A stretch of 64,000 nt of DNA, from the NCBI GenBank assembly GCA_030267565.1, contig BRXU01000023.1:1-64000 (forward strand). The letters are read 5' to 3'. Below, piece after piece: positions 46,371 to 59,580 of the stretch. This stretch comes from Pleodorina starrii. Taxonomy: Eukaryota > Chlorophyta > Chlorophyceae > Chlamydomonadales > Volvocaceae. Below the pieces are notes generated by a model. It was not told the DNA's origin. It was given only the letters and a program-made list of their open reading frames with translations, and ran no database searches. How positions within the stretch are numbered: the stretch's first letter is position 1; each line of letters begins with the position of its first letter. The position numbers and the translations under genes were made by a program.

Positions 46371-48029
46371 ACGAGCTGTAAAAGTGAAGGCCGCACGGAC
46401 GGACCCTCCTACCGCGCGTTCGAGACGCAACCCACAGCCCCGGCGAGAAGGCGAATCCAGACGAAAGCGAACTAGCCTGCTGCCCAACGCAGCCAACCGG
46501 CGAGCCGTGCGTCGCCATACCGAAGCAGCATCACTGCAAGCGCTCCTGCAACGACCGCCTCTGCCCGGAAGGCGGCCGCGTAAGCTGGGCCCCGACAGCT
46601 AGCAGAATTGCATGCAGACGACGAAGCTCCACAGGCGACGAGCAGAGCACCAGAAGCCCACCGAACAGAGGATCGTCCACCATCGGCACATACCGGCATG
46701 CCCCTCAGAACGCAGTATCCGGCCCGGCCTCACCACCGTCGCCGGTCACCTTCAGATCCACAAAACCCGCATCCCCACCAGCGCGCGTGCATCTGGCTGA
46801 CAAACTGCTCCGCACCCCGAATTCCTTGCATGCGGCATTGACCGCAAACGGGGTTCACCTGTAGGAGCGACCCAAGCCCCGCCATACTTGAGCCTGGAAA
46901 TGGGGTGCTGCTGCCTGAGTAGGTACCGGTACGTACTGTGAAGCTTGGCGTCGCAAGGTTACGCCCTACCCGACGCTGTTTGTGCATGCCGGCTGAGGAC
47001 AGACGTGCGCCTTTAAAATCCGAAAACCCAAATGGATCCCAATTATTCGCATATCGTGTGGCTCTGAGCTGCGGCCCTGCCATCAGCTGTGGGTGCAGAG
47101 CTTGGTGCTGTGCCCATCGCTATGACTTCACCGGTGCAAGCAAGAGGCCTTGCTTGCCCTACCAAGACGGGTTGAGGGGTTGGGAGTCGTACTAGAGTTG
47201 CAGCACGCAACGATGTCGCATCCCGGCCCCGCTGCGGAGCGGCGACTGCGGCTTGGGTATTGTGGAGCGATGATAGCCTGATAGCCTGAAATAGGCCCAA
47301 CTGGCGGAAGGGCTTTATAGACAAGTAAGGATAATTACGTTGCCTCCACCCCAAGTAGGACACTTTCGGCCCTTTCATCAACCCTGTGCTCCCAGCTCAG
47401 TGAGCCCCATCCTGGCCCATCCTGTAGCTTGGCGGGGCTCACGCTGCCGTGCCCGCCATTCACAGGGGTGACGTTTCCAGGTGCCTGCAGGGACGTTCCT
47501 CCCGGCATCAAGCCCTGCTGTGGACCGTGCGGGACCATGGACCATGTCGCGATCAGCACGGGCGCAACCCAAACGTGCTCCCCAAGCCGGGCGAGATGCC
47601 ACTTGCGTGGCTGGTGCCACGTACGGCTCCAAACGTGCTCAACATCCAAGCCAGAATCGGCACGATGCTTCGCCCATCCATACGCGCGTCTTATGCACGT
47701 CCATTGCACACGGTGAACGGGGTACAGGTACTTACTCATCGCCCTGGTTTCACAGCCTGGTTCGCAAGTTGAATGGAAAGCAATCGCAAGTTGGAATGTC
47801 ATGCAGCTGTTGAACTTAATGGTCATGTCAGAATGTATGCATTGTTACAAACTGAAGAATGGAATGGGCCGAAAGGGGCTACGCCGTACGGTGCCATTTT
47901 CACAAAACTCCGAAATCCGACATCTGCCATGTTTTGCAGTTGAATTTTTTTAGGTGTGTTAGAAGATTTGGACGTCGCCCCGCGAGTGGCGGGGCACCTG
48001 ACGATTTCCGCCGCCGTTGAAGTAGAAGA

Positions 48030-51000
48030 ATGCGCACGTCGCAGCGCCTGGCGCAGCGTGGGACTGCGGAGTCCGCCTGCTTGGTCCCGAGACGGCCTAG
48101 CTGCCCGCATGTTCATCGTCATGGCGTATGGCAGTTACAGCCGTCGCTCGTCGCGGTTCCACCTGCGGTGCACGGGGCCTCGGCGAAGGCTCGGAAGCCG
48201 AACTTCGCGACCCAGGCGATTAGCCCACCGGCTGCTGCATCAGCGGACAACCACGAAGCCATATCGGGCGTCCGTGGTGCGCACTGGCAAATTCACAAGT
48301 TCGGCGGGACTTGCATGGCCAGCGCCGACAGGATTCGAGCAGCGGCTGAGCTGATGGTGGCTGGCGTGGGTCCGGATGCCTCGACTTGCGTCGTGGTCAG
48401 CGCTATGGGCAACCACCCAACCAGCCCCATCAAGGTCACTGACCTAATTCTCAACATGATCAAGAAGGCTTCACGGCAGGACGCAGCTTTCCTGGTCGAC
48501 TTGGCTGCTCTTCAGGAGAAGCACGTCGAAACGGCCAAGCAGTTGTTGGGTCAGACAAAGGAGCTCACGCAGTTCGTGGCCAGCTTGATGGACGATATCA
48601 CCAACCTGAAGGCCATGCTTCAGGCGATGAGCATCGGTGCGTAATCTGCGTAAAATTGAAGGCATTCGTGCGGTCCCAATGTCAAAAGGATAGCGTTTTC
48701 GAGTTCCGGCACGCGTTTTGGAGCTAGTCGCGGGGCTAGCGCGCCACCAGCAATGCTTCGAGCAAAGCCTTCATTCTTCTATGCAACGGCTGCTGCGGCT
48801 GTCCGGGCACCCTGTGGCCTCGTTGGCGCAGAAGCTACGTTCGTTCCGGCCCCAGCACCCCCCCCACACACACACTAGTCAGAATCGCTGGACCCACCCG
48901 CAGGACGACGCTGCCATGGCTTCCTAGGGCTTCCTCCCCGACCATCGCCCTCCGATACACACTCGTTGTGGCCACGCACTCCCTTCCCCACCTGCTGCCG
49001 TCCGACCCCCGATGCGTTTCGCACTGCTGCATCTGATGCCGCCGCTTACCTCACCTCCTCGCAGCCGGCATGTCCACCGAAGCCTTCAGCGACTTCGTGG
49101 TGGGTCACGGAGAGCTGTGGAGCGGACGCCTCTTCGCGCTGTGCTGCCGCCAGGTGGGGCGGGCAGAACCCAAACGGAAAGAGGCGCAGGGAACTGTGTG
49201 GGCGGCCGGGCAGCGCACCTGGTCTCAGACCCGATGGTGGGGAGAAGCCGAACGAATCGATCTGCACACACGGGGGTCCGAGCGCGAGGGGCCAGGCTGA
49301 CACGCAAACCGATCAGGGGGATGGGGCCCTGTGCTAAGAAACCAAGCAGACGGGCGCGGCATGTTGCGCCTATAGTTTGGGTCGGCTTACAGGGCTGGGG
49401 ACTCGCATGTTGTGGGAGGCTGTGGGTATGAGCCGTGCGAGCGAGCGGGTGGACTTAAGAAAGGTGGATGCGGATGCGTAATAAGAAACTTGAAGGACTG
49501 GATGTCTTTCAAGTTTCTTTAGAGGTGGCATCGTTGGCGGGGGGGCTGCTATGTGTGGCTAGTTCCGCGCTGCCCCCTGGCGACGGACCAGCGGTGCTCG
49601 CCTCGCCTCGTCTTCCGTGGCTTAAGTCTCTTAGTCTGGTCTGGACAGAGCGGGCTGTGGCTGGCTTGCCGGCTGGGGCCTCGCTCGCAGCGGCTGAGTA
49701 GTGTGAGTGCGTGTGTGGTTGGTCTGCACGCGCTCTAAGGCGTCTGGGCCTCGCGCTATTCGTGATTGTACATCAGCGGGGCGTTTCGTATTGTAGCCTG
49801 GCTGCGGTTCAGATTGGCAGGAGGCTTTGAGGGGCTGGGGAGCAGGGTGGGCGCGTGCGTGCACAGACGAGCACTCACACGGCCCATGAACATCACCATG
49901 ACGGTCGGGGCGTCGTGCGTTGCAGCGGCTGTGGTCTGTGGGCAAGTGGGTCCGCACCGGGGCGCTGTTGGGGGCCAGGGCCTGGACGTCGTAACGTGAG
50001 TGGCCGCTGAAGACGATAAGAGAGAGGGCGGTCGCTTGTGCTCCAAATCCGTCTGTCTGGCGTGTGTGGGGTTCACACGTTGAGAGCGCTTCTGCCAACC
50101 GCGGTTCCCGTTTGGGCCCAACACCGGCGCAACGTAGCATGGATTCACGTAAATGAAACTCACATGGAACTTCCTCCCCACGCTCTTCATCTTTCTTCTC
50201 CCGCTCCCGAGCTTCCTTCCCTCTCCCTGCCTGTGTGTCTCTCTCGTAGCTGGGTGCTGATGTGGCGTTCATGGACACCCGCGACGTGTTGGTGGTGACC
50301 CCCACCAGCGATGGCGCCTCGGTGGATCTGGACGAGCAGCTCTCGAACCGCCGAATGGACGACTGGTTCAATGCCAACGGGCCCTGCAAGGTGGGGCGGG
50401 GGCCGGGGGTTGGCTGTGGGTACGTGCTTGTCCGTGTGTCTGGGGAGGAAGAGGACACGGCTGTCGTCGAGAGGGGATCCGGTCTGTTTTCTGCGGGGCC
50501 TGCACATCACCGCGGCTTACCTACACTGGTGACTGTTGAGCCGTTGAGTGGGAGGGCAGCCGATCTAGATAGCCCCAAGTGCCGCGGCACCCTGCCCAGG
50601 AAGGTCTACTTTTGGCGATTGGTGCCGCAACAGCAACAAATTGCATTGGGGGGATGGGTCCTATTCGGGAATCGCTGTGTAACTGTAAGCGGTTGCCTGG
50701 CGCCTGGGGTTCGCCTGGTGATTTCCGTCTTTTTCGCCGTTCGGGTTGATGGTCGCCGTTGAATTGATGGGAAGCGTGCATCACTGTGCGCGTGCTGCAC
50801 CGTCGCTGTCACTGGCCGGGTGCGGACGGCCAGAAGCACGGCCAACCACCGCTAATGCAAAATTGGTTTTGGGCAACAATCTTGGGGTTCTGCGAGGAGG
50901 CGTTGCCGTACAGCGGCGTGAATCCGGGCGCGTGCAGGATTACGGCTCGTCCTATCAATTCTAGGCAGCGCTTGGACCCGTTCCGTGCCCGCACGGGCGT

Positions 51001-54000
51001 TGTGGTGGATGCTGCTTGCGCCTCTGGGTAAAGGGTTTCCTGATTCACGTGCGCCCTTGATCCCTCCCATCCCTCCTATCCTTTCCGCAGCTGGTTGTTG
51101 CCACTGGCTTCATCGCCCGCAGTCGCGAGGGCACCGCCACCACTCTGAAGCGCAACGGCTCGGACTTCTCTGCCACCATCATGGGGGCCCTTCTGCGCAG
51201 CCGCCACATCACCATCTGGACGGATGTGGACGGAGTGTACTCGGCGGACCCGCGGAAGGTGTGTGCGTGTGTGTGTGCGTGCTTGGGGTGTGTGGGGCGG
51301 TGTGGGGCTCAGGGGGAGGGAAGGCCGGAGCGAAGCCGGAACCCGGGGGGGATCGGAAGGTGCCGGGGTTCATTTGTACACCGGTACCGCTTGGCCTGAA
51401 GCCGGGTCTAGGCAAAAGAGCGGGAGGGGGACCCTGTTACGGGTTTAAGAAGCACCGCAGCGACCCGGATGTAATGGTGCTATGGGGGGGGGGCGGAAGG
51501 GCGCATTGAGAGCTATCGGAGTATCCGCGAGGGGCGACAGGATGCAGGGCCAGCGGGACGAAGGGTCTGGCTCTTGACCTCCCACGTGCTGGGAGGGCCC
51601 CCGTAGGTCCCTGAGAGCGGCTTTCAACTCGTCGAGCTCGTAGCGCCTCGCCAGCCGGCGTGTCGCACACTGACCATACCGCCTCACTCGTTGCCCTTGC
51701 TCTTCCCACACCTCACCTCACCTCACCTCCCCTCACCTCCCCTCACCTCGCCCCTCCCTGCCAGGTCCCCGAGGCGGTGTGCCTGCCCAGCATGACGTAC
51801 CACGAGGCCTGGGAGCTGAGCTACTTTGGCGCCAATGTGCTCCACCCGCGCACCACCCTGCCCGCCATGAAGTACCACATCCCCATCACCATCCGCAACT
51901 TCTTCAACCAGGGCGCGCCGGGTGAGTGCATGTGGATGTGTGATGTGGGTGTGTGATGCGCGTGTGAGACAGCGGATGGAAACGGGTGGAACAGGTTATG
52001 GAGGGAAGGAGTGTCACGAGAGAGGGAAGTAGGGAGGTAGGGAGATCTTCGGGCTGTTCGATGCCCTTTATCACCACAGTACCACTCGCTGCCGCAACCC
52101 AAAGGGGAGGGAGGTGATTGCTCGGCGGTATTGTTGGGCGATGGATGAAACACCCATCCATGTCGCCACCTTTCACATTCTCCTTTGCCGCTTCCAAAGT
52201 CTCCTCCTGCCTGCCCCGCTTACCCAACATCCCACTGCCTTCCTGTCAGCTTGCCCGTTCCGACTGTCCTCCTCAATCCCCACTCCCCCTCCCCCTCGCC
52301 TCGCCGCCCCCCTCAGGCACCCGCATCAGCGACTTTGCCTCGGACATGGAGGTGTACCAGGGCAAGGCCACCATCAAGGGATTCGCCACCATTGACAATG
52401 TGACGCTCATCAACGTGGAGGTGAGAGCGCGGGAGGGAACGGGTAGGGGGGAGGGAGCGGGGAGGGAGCGGGGAAGGGGAGGGAACGGGGAGGGGGAGGG
52501 GAGGAGGCCTGTGTGCGATGAGGGGAGGGCCAAATGGATGAACCGGCTCATGGAACGCAGGCGGTAGGAGATCAGGAGGGCCATCTATCCCGCCGTGCCA
52601 AGCCCCACTTCGCCACACTCTTGCAGAAGCAGCAGCAGCAGCACAATTTGTCGCGCGGGGTGATGTGGTTGCCCCTGCATGCGAGTGGTTGTCGAACACT
52701 CACCCCCCATATTCCTCCTCTAACCCTGGTTTCGTCCCCACGGGCCCACCATTCGACCCTCGCACCCTCGCACCCGTCAGGGCACCGGCATGGTGGGCGT
52801 GCCCGGCATCGCCTCGCGCATCTTCAGCTCGGTCCGGGACGCGGGCATCAACGTCATCATGATCAGCCAGGCCTCGTCCGAGCAGTCGATCTGCTTCGCG
52901 GTCAAGGGTGGAGACGGGGACGCGGCGCGCCAGGTGCTCTCCGACAGGTGCGGTGCGCGGCTGGCGGCTGGGCGGGTGGGCGGGTGCGGCCGGCTGTCGC
53001 GGCGCAGCCCGATTACGGCGTTGAATGAGCGCAGTGCGGCGCACACGTTCGCTGCTCTTTGTAATAGATCCTTCCATCAGCCCCCCCCCCGCCGCCCTCC
53101 AAAGGTCAGACAGGTTGGTGTGAGGTCCTGCTGGGTCTGTTCGCCCGTGTCGCCTCCCTCGGTTCCTTCTCTGCGGATTACACTTATCGAAAGCGCCCCA
53201 CTCGCCTCCTCCCCTCGCCCCGCTCAGGTTTGCGGACTCTATCGCCGCGGGCCGTGTGTCCGCCATCCAGGTCATCCCGCACTGCTGTGTGCTGGCTGCT
53301 GTGGGCCAGGGCATGGTGGCTCGCAAGGGTGTGGCGGCCACCATGATGGGGGCGCTGGCCAAGGCCAACGTCAACATCAAGGCCATTGCGCAGGGCTCGT
53401 CCGAGTACAACATCACCGTGCTCATTGACCAGGTGGGTGTGGGTGTGGGCGGGGAGGAGGGGGAGGGTGTGGGTGGGTGTGCGGGGAGGGTGGGAGGGAG
53501 GTGGTGTACGGGGTGGGGTGGGGTGGGGGTGTTTGGAGGCGTTGGCGCTGTTGGGAGGTCGTTGGCGCTGGGAGGAAACCCAGCGGGGGAGGGCAAGGGG
53601 CTGCGGATTGGGGCCCCAGGAATTCTCCTAGCCCGGCAGATGGTACGGCATTGGCATCCCGGGGGCATTTTCATTGGGACCGAGACGGCCTCATTGGATT
53701 CGAGACGGCCTCCAGGTTCTCCTCCTACCCGCTGTCACCCTGTCAGCCTCTCCGGCACCCCGCCCCGAAAACCGCTTTCACCCAGGGGGGCAAGCGGGGC
53801 CCCGGCTGGACTTTCTTCTCCACTCCGCTACGCTCCGTGCACGCCTCCTGCTATATCTCCCTCCCTCCAACCCTCCCTCCAACCCCCCCGCCCCACGCAC
53901 GCACGTTCGTGTGCAGGTGGACTCGGAGCGCGCTCTGCGTGCGGTGCACTCGCGATTCTACCTGTCGGATGTGCCCATCGGTGTGGGCATTGTGGGCCCC

Positions 54001-57000
54001 GGCCTCATTGGCGGCACCCTCATCACCCAGGTAGGGTATGGATGCTGTCTGCCTGCTGGCCTCTGGGCAGAAGTCCATAGTGCAGCTGCACATTCGCACA
54101 TTCCCACCGGCCGACATGTCAGCTCGGTGGATGCTTATTTGTCGTTTAGTTTTATAAGGAAGAGCTCTTTCTTTTTCGACAGAGAGGGAGGACACCGCAA
54201 GAGGAGGCAGGAACGAAGCTTTCGTTCGTAGGGCTGCGCCCGTCTTCACCACCTACCGTGTTTGTACTACGTTGCCAGTATCCGCCTGCATCATCTCTCC
54301 CCACCCCTCCGCCCCTCCTGGGCTTCCTGTCTTACCCCTCTGCCCCTCCGCCCCTGCGCTCCCTTACTTCCCGCCAACCCCTCTGCCCGCCCCTCAGCTC
54401 CGGGAGCAGCGTCAGCAGCTGAAGAAGGAGTTCGGCATCGACCTGCGGCTGCTGGCGGTGGCCTCATCCAACAAGATGCTGCTGAGGGAGACGGGGGTGG
54501 ACCTGGACAACTGGAAGCAGGAGCTGGAGGAGAAGGTGGGAGGGTGGGCTGCGTGGGGGATGGGGGAGTCGCAGGGGAGCGGAGGGGAGGAAGCCGGGCG
54601 GCTCGGGGCGCCTCTGCCCCGCCAGCGTCCCACACCGGGCGGGCCGCCACCCTCCTCCGGTCCCGTCCTCAGCATCCACCCTGCTGCGCACCTCTCCCAT
54701 CAACCCAGACCCCAACCACGACCCACTGTCTCTCGCCGATCCCTCCCGCGCCGCACCAAACCCCCCACTTCACGCTCCCTCCCAATTGTCGCCCCCCCAC
54801 CGTTCCACCGCTGCGGTCGCATCTTATATGCCCCCAACCCACCCCGCTCCAACCCACCGCAAACCCTCACGAATCCTCCTCCCCATCCCTCCCTCGAACC
54901 CTTCCGCCCTCTCCCTCCTCCTCCAATACGTGGATAACCCCCCCCTCCCCTCCTCCCCGCTGCCCCAGTCCGTTCCGTGCGACCTGGACAAGCTGGGCAA
55001 CTTCCTCGCCACCCACTACATCCCCAACCGGGTCATCGTGGACTGCACCGCCTCGGACGCCCCCGCCTCCAAGTACATCAACTGGATGAAGGAGGGCATC
55101 CACGTGGTCACACCCAACAAGAAGCTGGGCAGCGGATCGCTGGACCAGTACCAGGCAGTGCGCAGAATGCAGCGGGAGGGATACATCCACTTCTTCTACG
55201 AGGTGGGGCGGTGCAGGGAAGCGGAGGGGGAGCGGAGGGGGAGGGGCGGCTGGCGGCTGGGGTTGGGGTTGGACGGGCAGGGAGTTGGATGGGCAAGGGG
55301 TGGGCGGCTGGGACAGGTCAACAGGTGTGGTGGGACGGAGGAGGACAGGCAGGAGCTCGCGCGCATGTCGCACATGCACGTGTCGCGCCTGCCAGACCTT
55401 CCCGGATGGAAGGAAGCGAGACAGCCGTGTCATCGCCTTTGTAGTCCCCCGAGGTCTTGTCCGGTTCGTGTTTTTTCTTTCGCCTCGGCATCTCCCATAT
55501 GAGGAGATGCGCTCATCGCGCCCTCTCTGAGAGAGCCTCAAGTGCCTCAGCCCGTGAACCCTCAAGTCCGCTCCTCCTCGCACCCCAATAACCCCCTCCC
55601 TCCACCACTTTCTCTCCAGGGCACCGTGGGCGCTGGTCTGCCGGTGATGGGCACCCTGAAGCACCTGCTGGAGACGGGTGACAAGATCATCAAGATCGAG
55701 GGCATCCTGTCCGGCACCCTGTCGTACATTTTCAACACGTTTGGCGACGGCCGGCCCTTCAGTGAGGTGGTGCTGGACGCCAAGTCCAAGGGCTACACGG
55801 AGCCCGACCCGCGGGACGACCTCAACGGCACGGACGTGGCGCGCAAGGTGGGTGGGTGGATGGGGGTGTGCGCAGGCGATTCGCGTGCCCCCGCGTGCGG
55901 GACGTTTGTCTTGCTTGGTATTGCCACCATACTGCTTCCTGCTGCAGGAATGCTACTGGTATATAACTCGACAGCTCGGGCCCTCCCACCCCTTCGACTG
56001 CAGCTTGCAGCTTATCCGGGCCTCCCTTTCGGCGTTCGGTGCCCCTTTTGCACTGCCCATCCCTCCCTTCCCCCACCCGTCCCGCCCCGCCACCGTGCAG
56101 GTGTGCATCCTGGCCCGCGAGTGCGGACTGATGCTTGAGATGGACTCGATCCCGGTGGAGAGCCTGGTTCCGGAGCCGCTGCGGGCGGTGGCCAGCTCCG
56201 CCGAGTACATGGCCCGACTACCGGACTTCGACGGGGAGATGGACGCGAAGCTGCGGGAGGCGGAGAGCAGCGGGGAGTGCCTGCGGTGAGGCATCTGGCT
56301 GGGGATGCGGAGGAGTGGGCGGATGAGTGGGCGAAGGAGTGGGTTAGGGTGAGGGACCTACCGTAGTGTGGAGGGATGGGGAGGATGGAAAGGGGGAGGG
56401 CTGTCGCGGTGCAACGCGGTCGGGGGGCCCTGTCCGATGGGCGACCGGGGGGTGTCGGATGTGTGGACGAGCGGTGGACATTTTGGTGAAGAGAAACGCG
56501 CGATGCCAGCGAGGTCTTTTGCCCTCCTTTGCCGCTCACTTGAACGTCTTCTTTTCCTCATCTTGTTGCTTTCATCATCAATACCGTTGCCGCGCGCTTG
56601 GCGCCGTGTCACTCCTCTATGCCCAACCCCTCACCCGCCCCTCCCGCCCGCACCCCCAGGTACGTGGGTGTGGTGGATGCCCAGACGGGCCGCGGCAGTG
56701 TGGAGCTGCGGAGGTACCCCAAGTCGCACCCCTTCGCGCAGCTGCAGGTGGGTGGGGCTGGGCGGGCGGGAACGGGGCGGCGGTGCTGTCGATGGCACTC
56801 TTAGGGTATAGGGTTAACACTTACAAAACAGGGCGCTGATTTATTTGTGTGGCGCCTGCTGGTATGAGTCACGTTAACCCCCGTTGTTGACGGTATTACC
56901 GCCTCTCATCCATCCATCAATGTCCCCTGCTCTGCCCAAACTGCCCGCCTGTGGTTCCCTGTGCCAACATCCCGCCACGTCACTGATCGCCACCTCCCAC

Positions 57001-57171
57001 CTGCCTCCTCCTGGGTTGCAGGGAAGTGACAACATCATTTCCTTCACCACCTCGCGCTACTTCAAGCAGCCGCTCATCGTCCGCGGCCCCGGCGCCGGCG
57101 CGGACGTGACCGCCGCGGGAGTCTTCTCCGACCTCCTGCGCCTGGCCGCGTACCTGGGTGCGCCCTCGTAA
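48030..57171 (+). CDS. Bifunctional aspartokinase/homoserine dehydrogenase, plastid-type
   Basis: The enzyme catalyses the first and third steps from aspartate to threonine, methionine and isoleucine. Fifteen exons (48030-48636, 49065-49153, 50250-50390, 51091-51258, 51765-51921, 52317-52420, 52781-52947, 53228-53432, 53917-54030, 54398-54535, 54969-55202, 55620-55847, 56101-56285, 56660-56747, 57022-57171) give 924 aa, as in plants. Residues 1-80 are Arg/Ser/Ala/Pro-rich, fitting a transit peptide. The kinase has [13 protein letters not shown] (90), [43 protein letters not shown] and [16 protein letters not shown]. Two ACT-like regions follow ([20 protein letters not shown] and [20 protein letters not shown]), where threonine would bind for feedback inhibition. 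The dehydrogenase has [12 protein letters not shown] (nucleotide binding), [31 protein letters not shown] and [20 protein letters not shown] (catalytic). No key block is missing. The first ATG in frame was used; an upstream 5' exon is possible. Confidence 0.95.
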
Positions 57172-57986
57172 TCCGTGAAGAGGAGGAGAGGGCGGGCCGG
57201 CGCAGGCCGCCTTCCATAGCGGGCCAGCTGGTGGAGGAAGGTGGAGGGAGGGGTATTGGGAGGGGACGGCGGGGGAAGGGGTCAGGCGGCTCGTTGCGCG
57301 CGTGGGGCCAGGGGCCGAGGAGCTGTTTGGAGGTGTGAAAGGCGGGGTTGCCGCGAGCGAGCCTGCCGGGGGCTTGGGCTGAAGTGTGAATGACGACACC
57401 CGCGTGTTGGTCGGTCTGCTGCACGGCGGCCGCCGATGTGTGAATGTGCGAATGGGTCGCAAGGGTGCTATAGGGGTTCGGGATATGAAACTACGTGCCT
57501 GGGAGGCGCGTTAGCCTCCGTCGGGCGAATTCGTTTGCATGTTGGACTTCGACGACGCGTCTGACGCGTCTTGAATAGATATATTGTGCGCGATACCGTG
57601 ATCGGCAATGCCGTTATGGACACTGCTTGGGCGTTAGTGCGTGCGTAGGGCGCTCGTTTGTGTCTCTGGTTCACTGGTCATGAGATCGGCGCGGACTTTC
57701 CGACGGTGGAGTTGGATTTTGCTTTCCTGGATGGCTTGCCCCATGAACGGGGGGGGCGGTATGCGTGCGTGTCTCGTCGGCAGCGCGACGTGCGCACGCT
57801 GCGCGTGCGTCATGTGTGGAATCAAGGGCCCGCTGAATCCGCTGCGAACAGCAGCGACGTGCCGGGCTGTGCACCTGCCCTTCGACCATCGTTGGAGCTC
57901 GGGGGCCCCGAGCATTGGATATCGGTTGGGGTCCAGGCCCCCGGGCCCCGATTCCTCATCGTTATCCTATCGTCAGCTTCAGGACC

Positions 57987-57991
57987 TGTAA
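57987..57991 (+). terminator. Candidate TGTAA poly(A) signal of the AK-HSDH gene
   Basis: The first TGTAA noticed after the stop at 57171, 816 nt downstream. It would give a long 3' UTR, as is common in this group. Confidence 0.45.
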
Positions 57992-58480
57992 GCAGGATCC
58001 AAGCTGCCAGTGCCAGTCGTCTGCCGCCCCAAGCTTCTCCTGTCTTACCTTACATTGAAATAGCGAACCCATACCGGTACTTTGCAGACGATACTTTGCA
58101 GACGAGTGATGCGGGCCGTAGGCTGGCCCTAGGCATTCACATGTGAGTCAGGAGTCCTTCAGCTGGGGTCGTTGAAGGCCACACCGCCCACGTGGCATGG
58201 GGCACGCCGGTATGGCGATGTAAGGGGGTGCGGAAGAGCCTGGGCGACGAGGCAACACACAGATTGGCGGCGCCCGGGGTCGGGTGGGTGATATGTTGTC
58301 GACGAGCGCAACAAACGGCCATGCCGCGCCCTTAGAACCCACTGCCAACTGCCCCCGAGTACCGGACATTACTACGTTTATAATAATACATTAATACATA
58401 CGTTCATACATAAACACTTTCATTGCGACGGTAGTTCGGTCAAGTACCTGCAAAGAAGCTCGTTGCATTGGGGAAGGCCG

Positions 58481-58629
58481 GTGCGCTTGTAGGTCGTACT
58501 ATTTCGGAAAATAGTACGGCACGCATGCTCCAGCGCTGTCCCTCGCACATAAAAGGTATTCACATAACTGCTTGGCCTTGTATATGTTCGTTACATGTGC
58601 CCCAGCAGGTTTGGTCACTTAGGCAGCTA
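58481..58629. repeat. Dispersed repeat, copy 2
   Basis: Second copy of the repeat at 1297-1451, same orientation, 149 bp. Similarity begins sharply at GTGCGCTTGTAGG and ends sharply at CACTTAGGCAGCTA in both copies. The hairpin (58495-58518) has one substitution, CGTACTATTTC opposite AAAATAGTACG. Flanks are unrelated between the copies. Confidence 0.75.
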
Positions 58630-59397
58630 CCGTTTCATAAATCCAGCATTACTGCGTTGGTTAACGAGCATGGACCACAACGAGGAACAACGTTAACTTG
58701 CTGAAATAAGTTGGGAGGATTGATGATGGTTACGACATTTTGCCTGTATTCAAACTGTTATGTTTTGTGTTCCACTCCAAGACATCTGCCCTGGACCAGA
58801 TATTGAGAACGGCTAAACCTTGTCCTAATGATGATTGCAACTCGCAGGGTGAACGTTGAGGCTGGGACACACGCTCAGGCGGCCTGGGTGACGAGCAGCT
58901 CGGAGCTAGCGGCCTGGCGTGGATTCCCCGAACATGGTATGTTGTGGCTGGCAAGTCGTAGCGCTAGCGGCCGGGAGAGGACTGGGCAGGTGTCAGCGGC
59001 TCGCTCGAATAGCTCTTCTAAGTGAGTACGGCTGTCGCTTCTCGGGACGTTAACCCGTCCGTCGTGTTTGCAACATGATAGCCAGCAGGCCCTTGTAACA
59101 GGAGCTAGAATCTTTGGCATCCAGTGTGTTATTGCCCCGCTGTTACAGTGGTGTGAATACCGTAGTTTGGAAAGTCAAGGGTCGCCGGGTCGAAAGCTAA
59201 CGGACTAGCCAACGGACTAGTGCACAGCGGCACTGCTCCCGTCAGCCTGATGAGGGGCGGCACGATCCAGGCCGGGCGAACTTATTCTCCCAGCCCGACG
59301 GGTGAATAGGATCTGCCAAAGGCATTCGGTGGTTTTAACCGCCATACGATACTGGATTTGATCAATCCTCGGCATGCCTCTTCTTCGACTCTATTGC

Positions 59398-59580
59398 TAG
59401 ACTATACACAAGCCGTGTCTGTACGACCATGTCCAACCGTGTCTACACGGGGCGATATACATGGCCGTGTTGGACACGGACATCTGTACACGGTCGTGTT
59501 GAAGCGGCCGTGTATGACACTATCCGTATCTTTTTGCAATACACGGCCATGTTGAAGCAGACCGAACACCGTATCAACAC
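59398..59580. repeat. Cluster of degenerate CACGGCCGTGTTG-like words
   Basis: Variants of CACGG(C/T)C(G/A)TGTTG recur at least five times on both strands within about 180 bp, so the region can fold on itself. There is no clean unit length. It resembles a decayed palindromic satellite. Confidence 0.5.

Larger units (their letters stand above)
45387..48029. other. 2.6-kb gene-poor interval
   Basis: No gene model could be supported. A 178-codon minus-strand frame (45960-46496) and plus-strand frames at 46384-46841 are Arg/Pro-rich and lack recognised motifs. The sequence around 45900-46400 contains three perfect small inverted repeats and differs in word composition from neighbouring introns. 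That may mark an old mobile element, but no transposase, reverse transcriptase or long terminal repeat was seen. AT-rich DNA at about 47800-47960 precedes the AK-HSDH gene. Confidence 0.45.

Noticed and set aside
45960..46496. 178-codon minus-strand frame
   Set aside because: No recognised motif, no phase-consistent neighbours, and it spans a perfect hairpin.
47335..47826. Frames on both strands at 47335-47826
   Set aside because: Similar lengths on both strands, no motif and no splice logic, so taken as chance open frames upstream of AK-HSDH.
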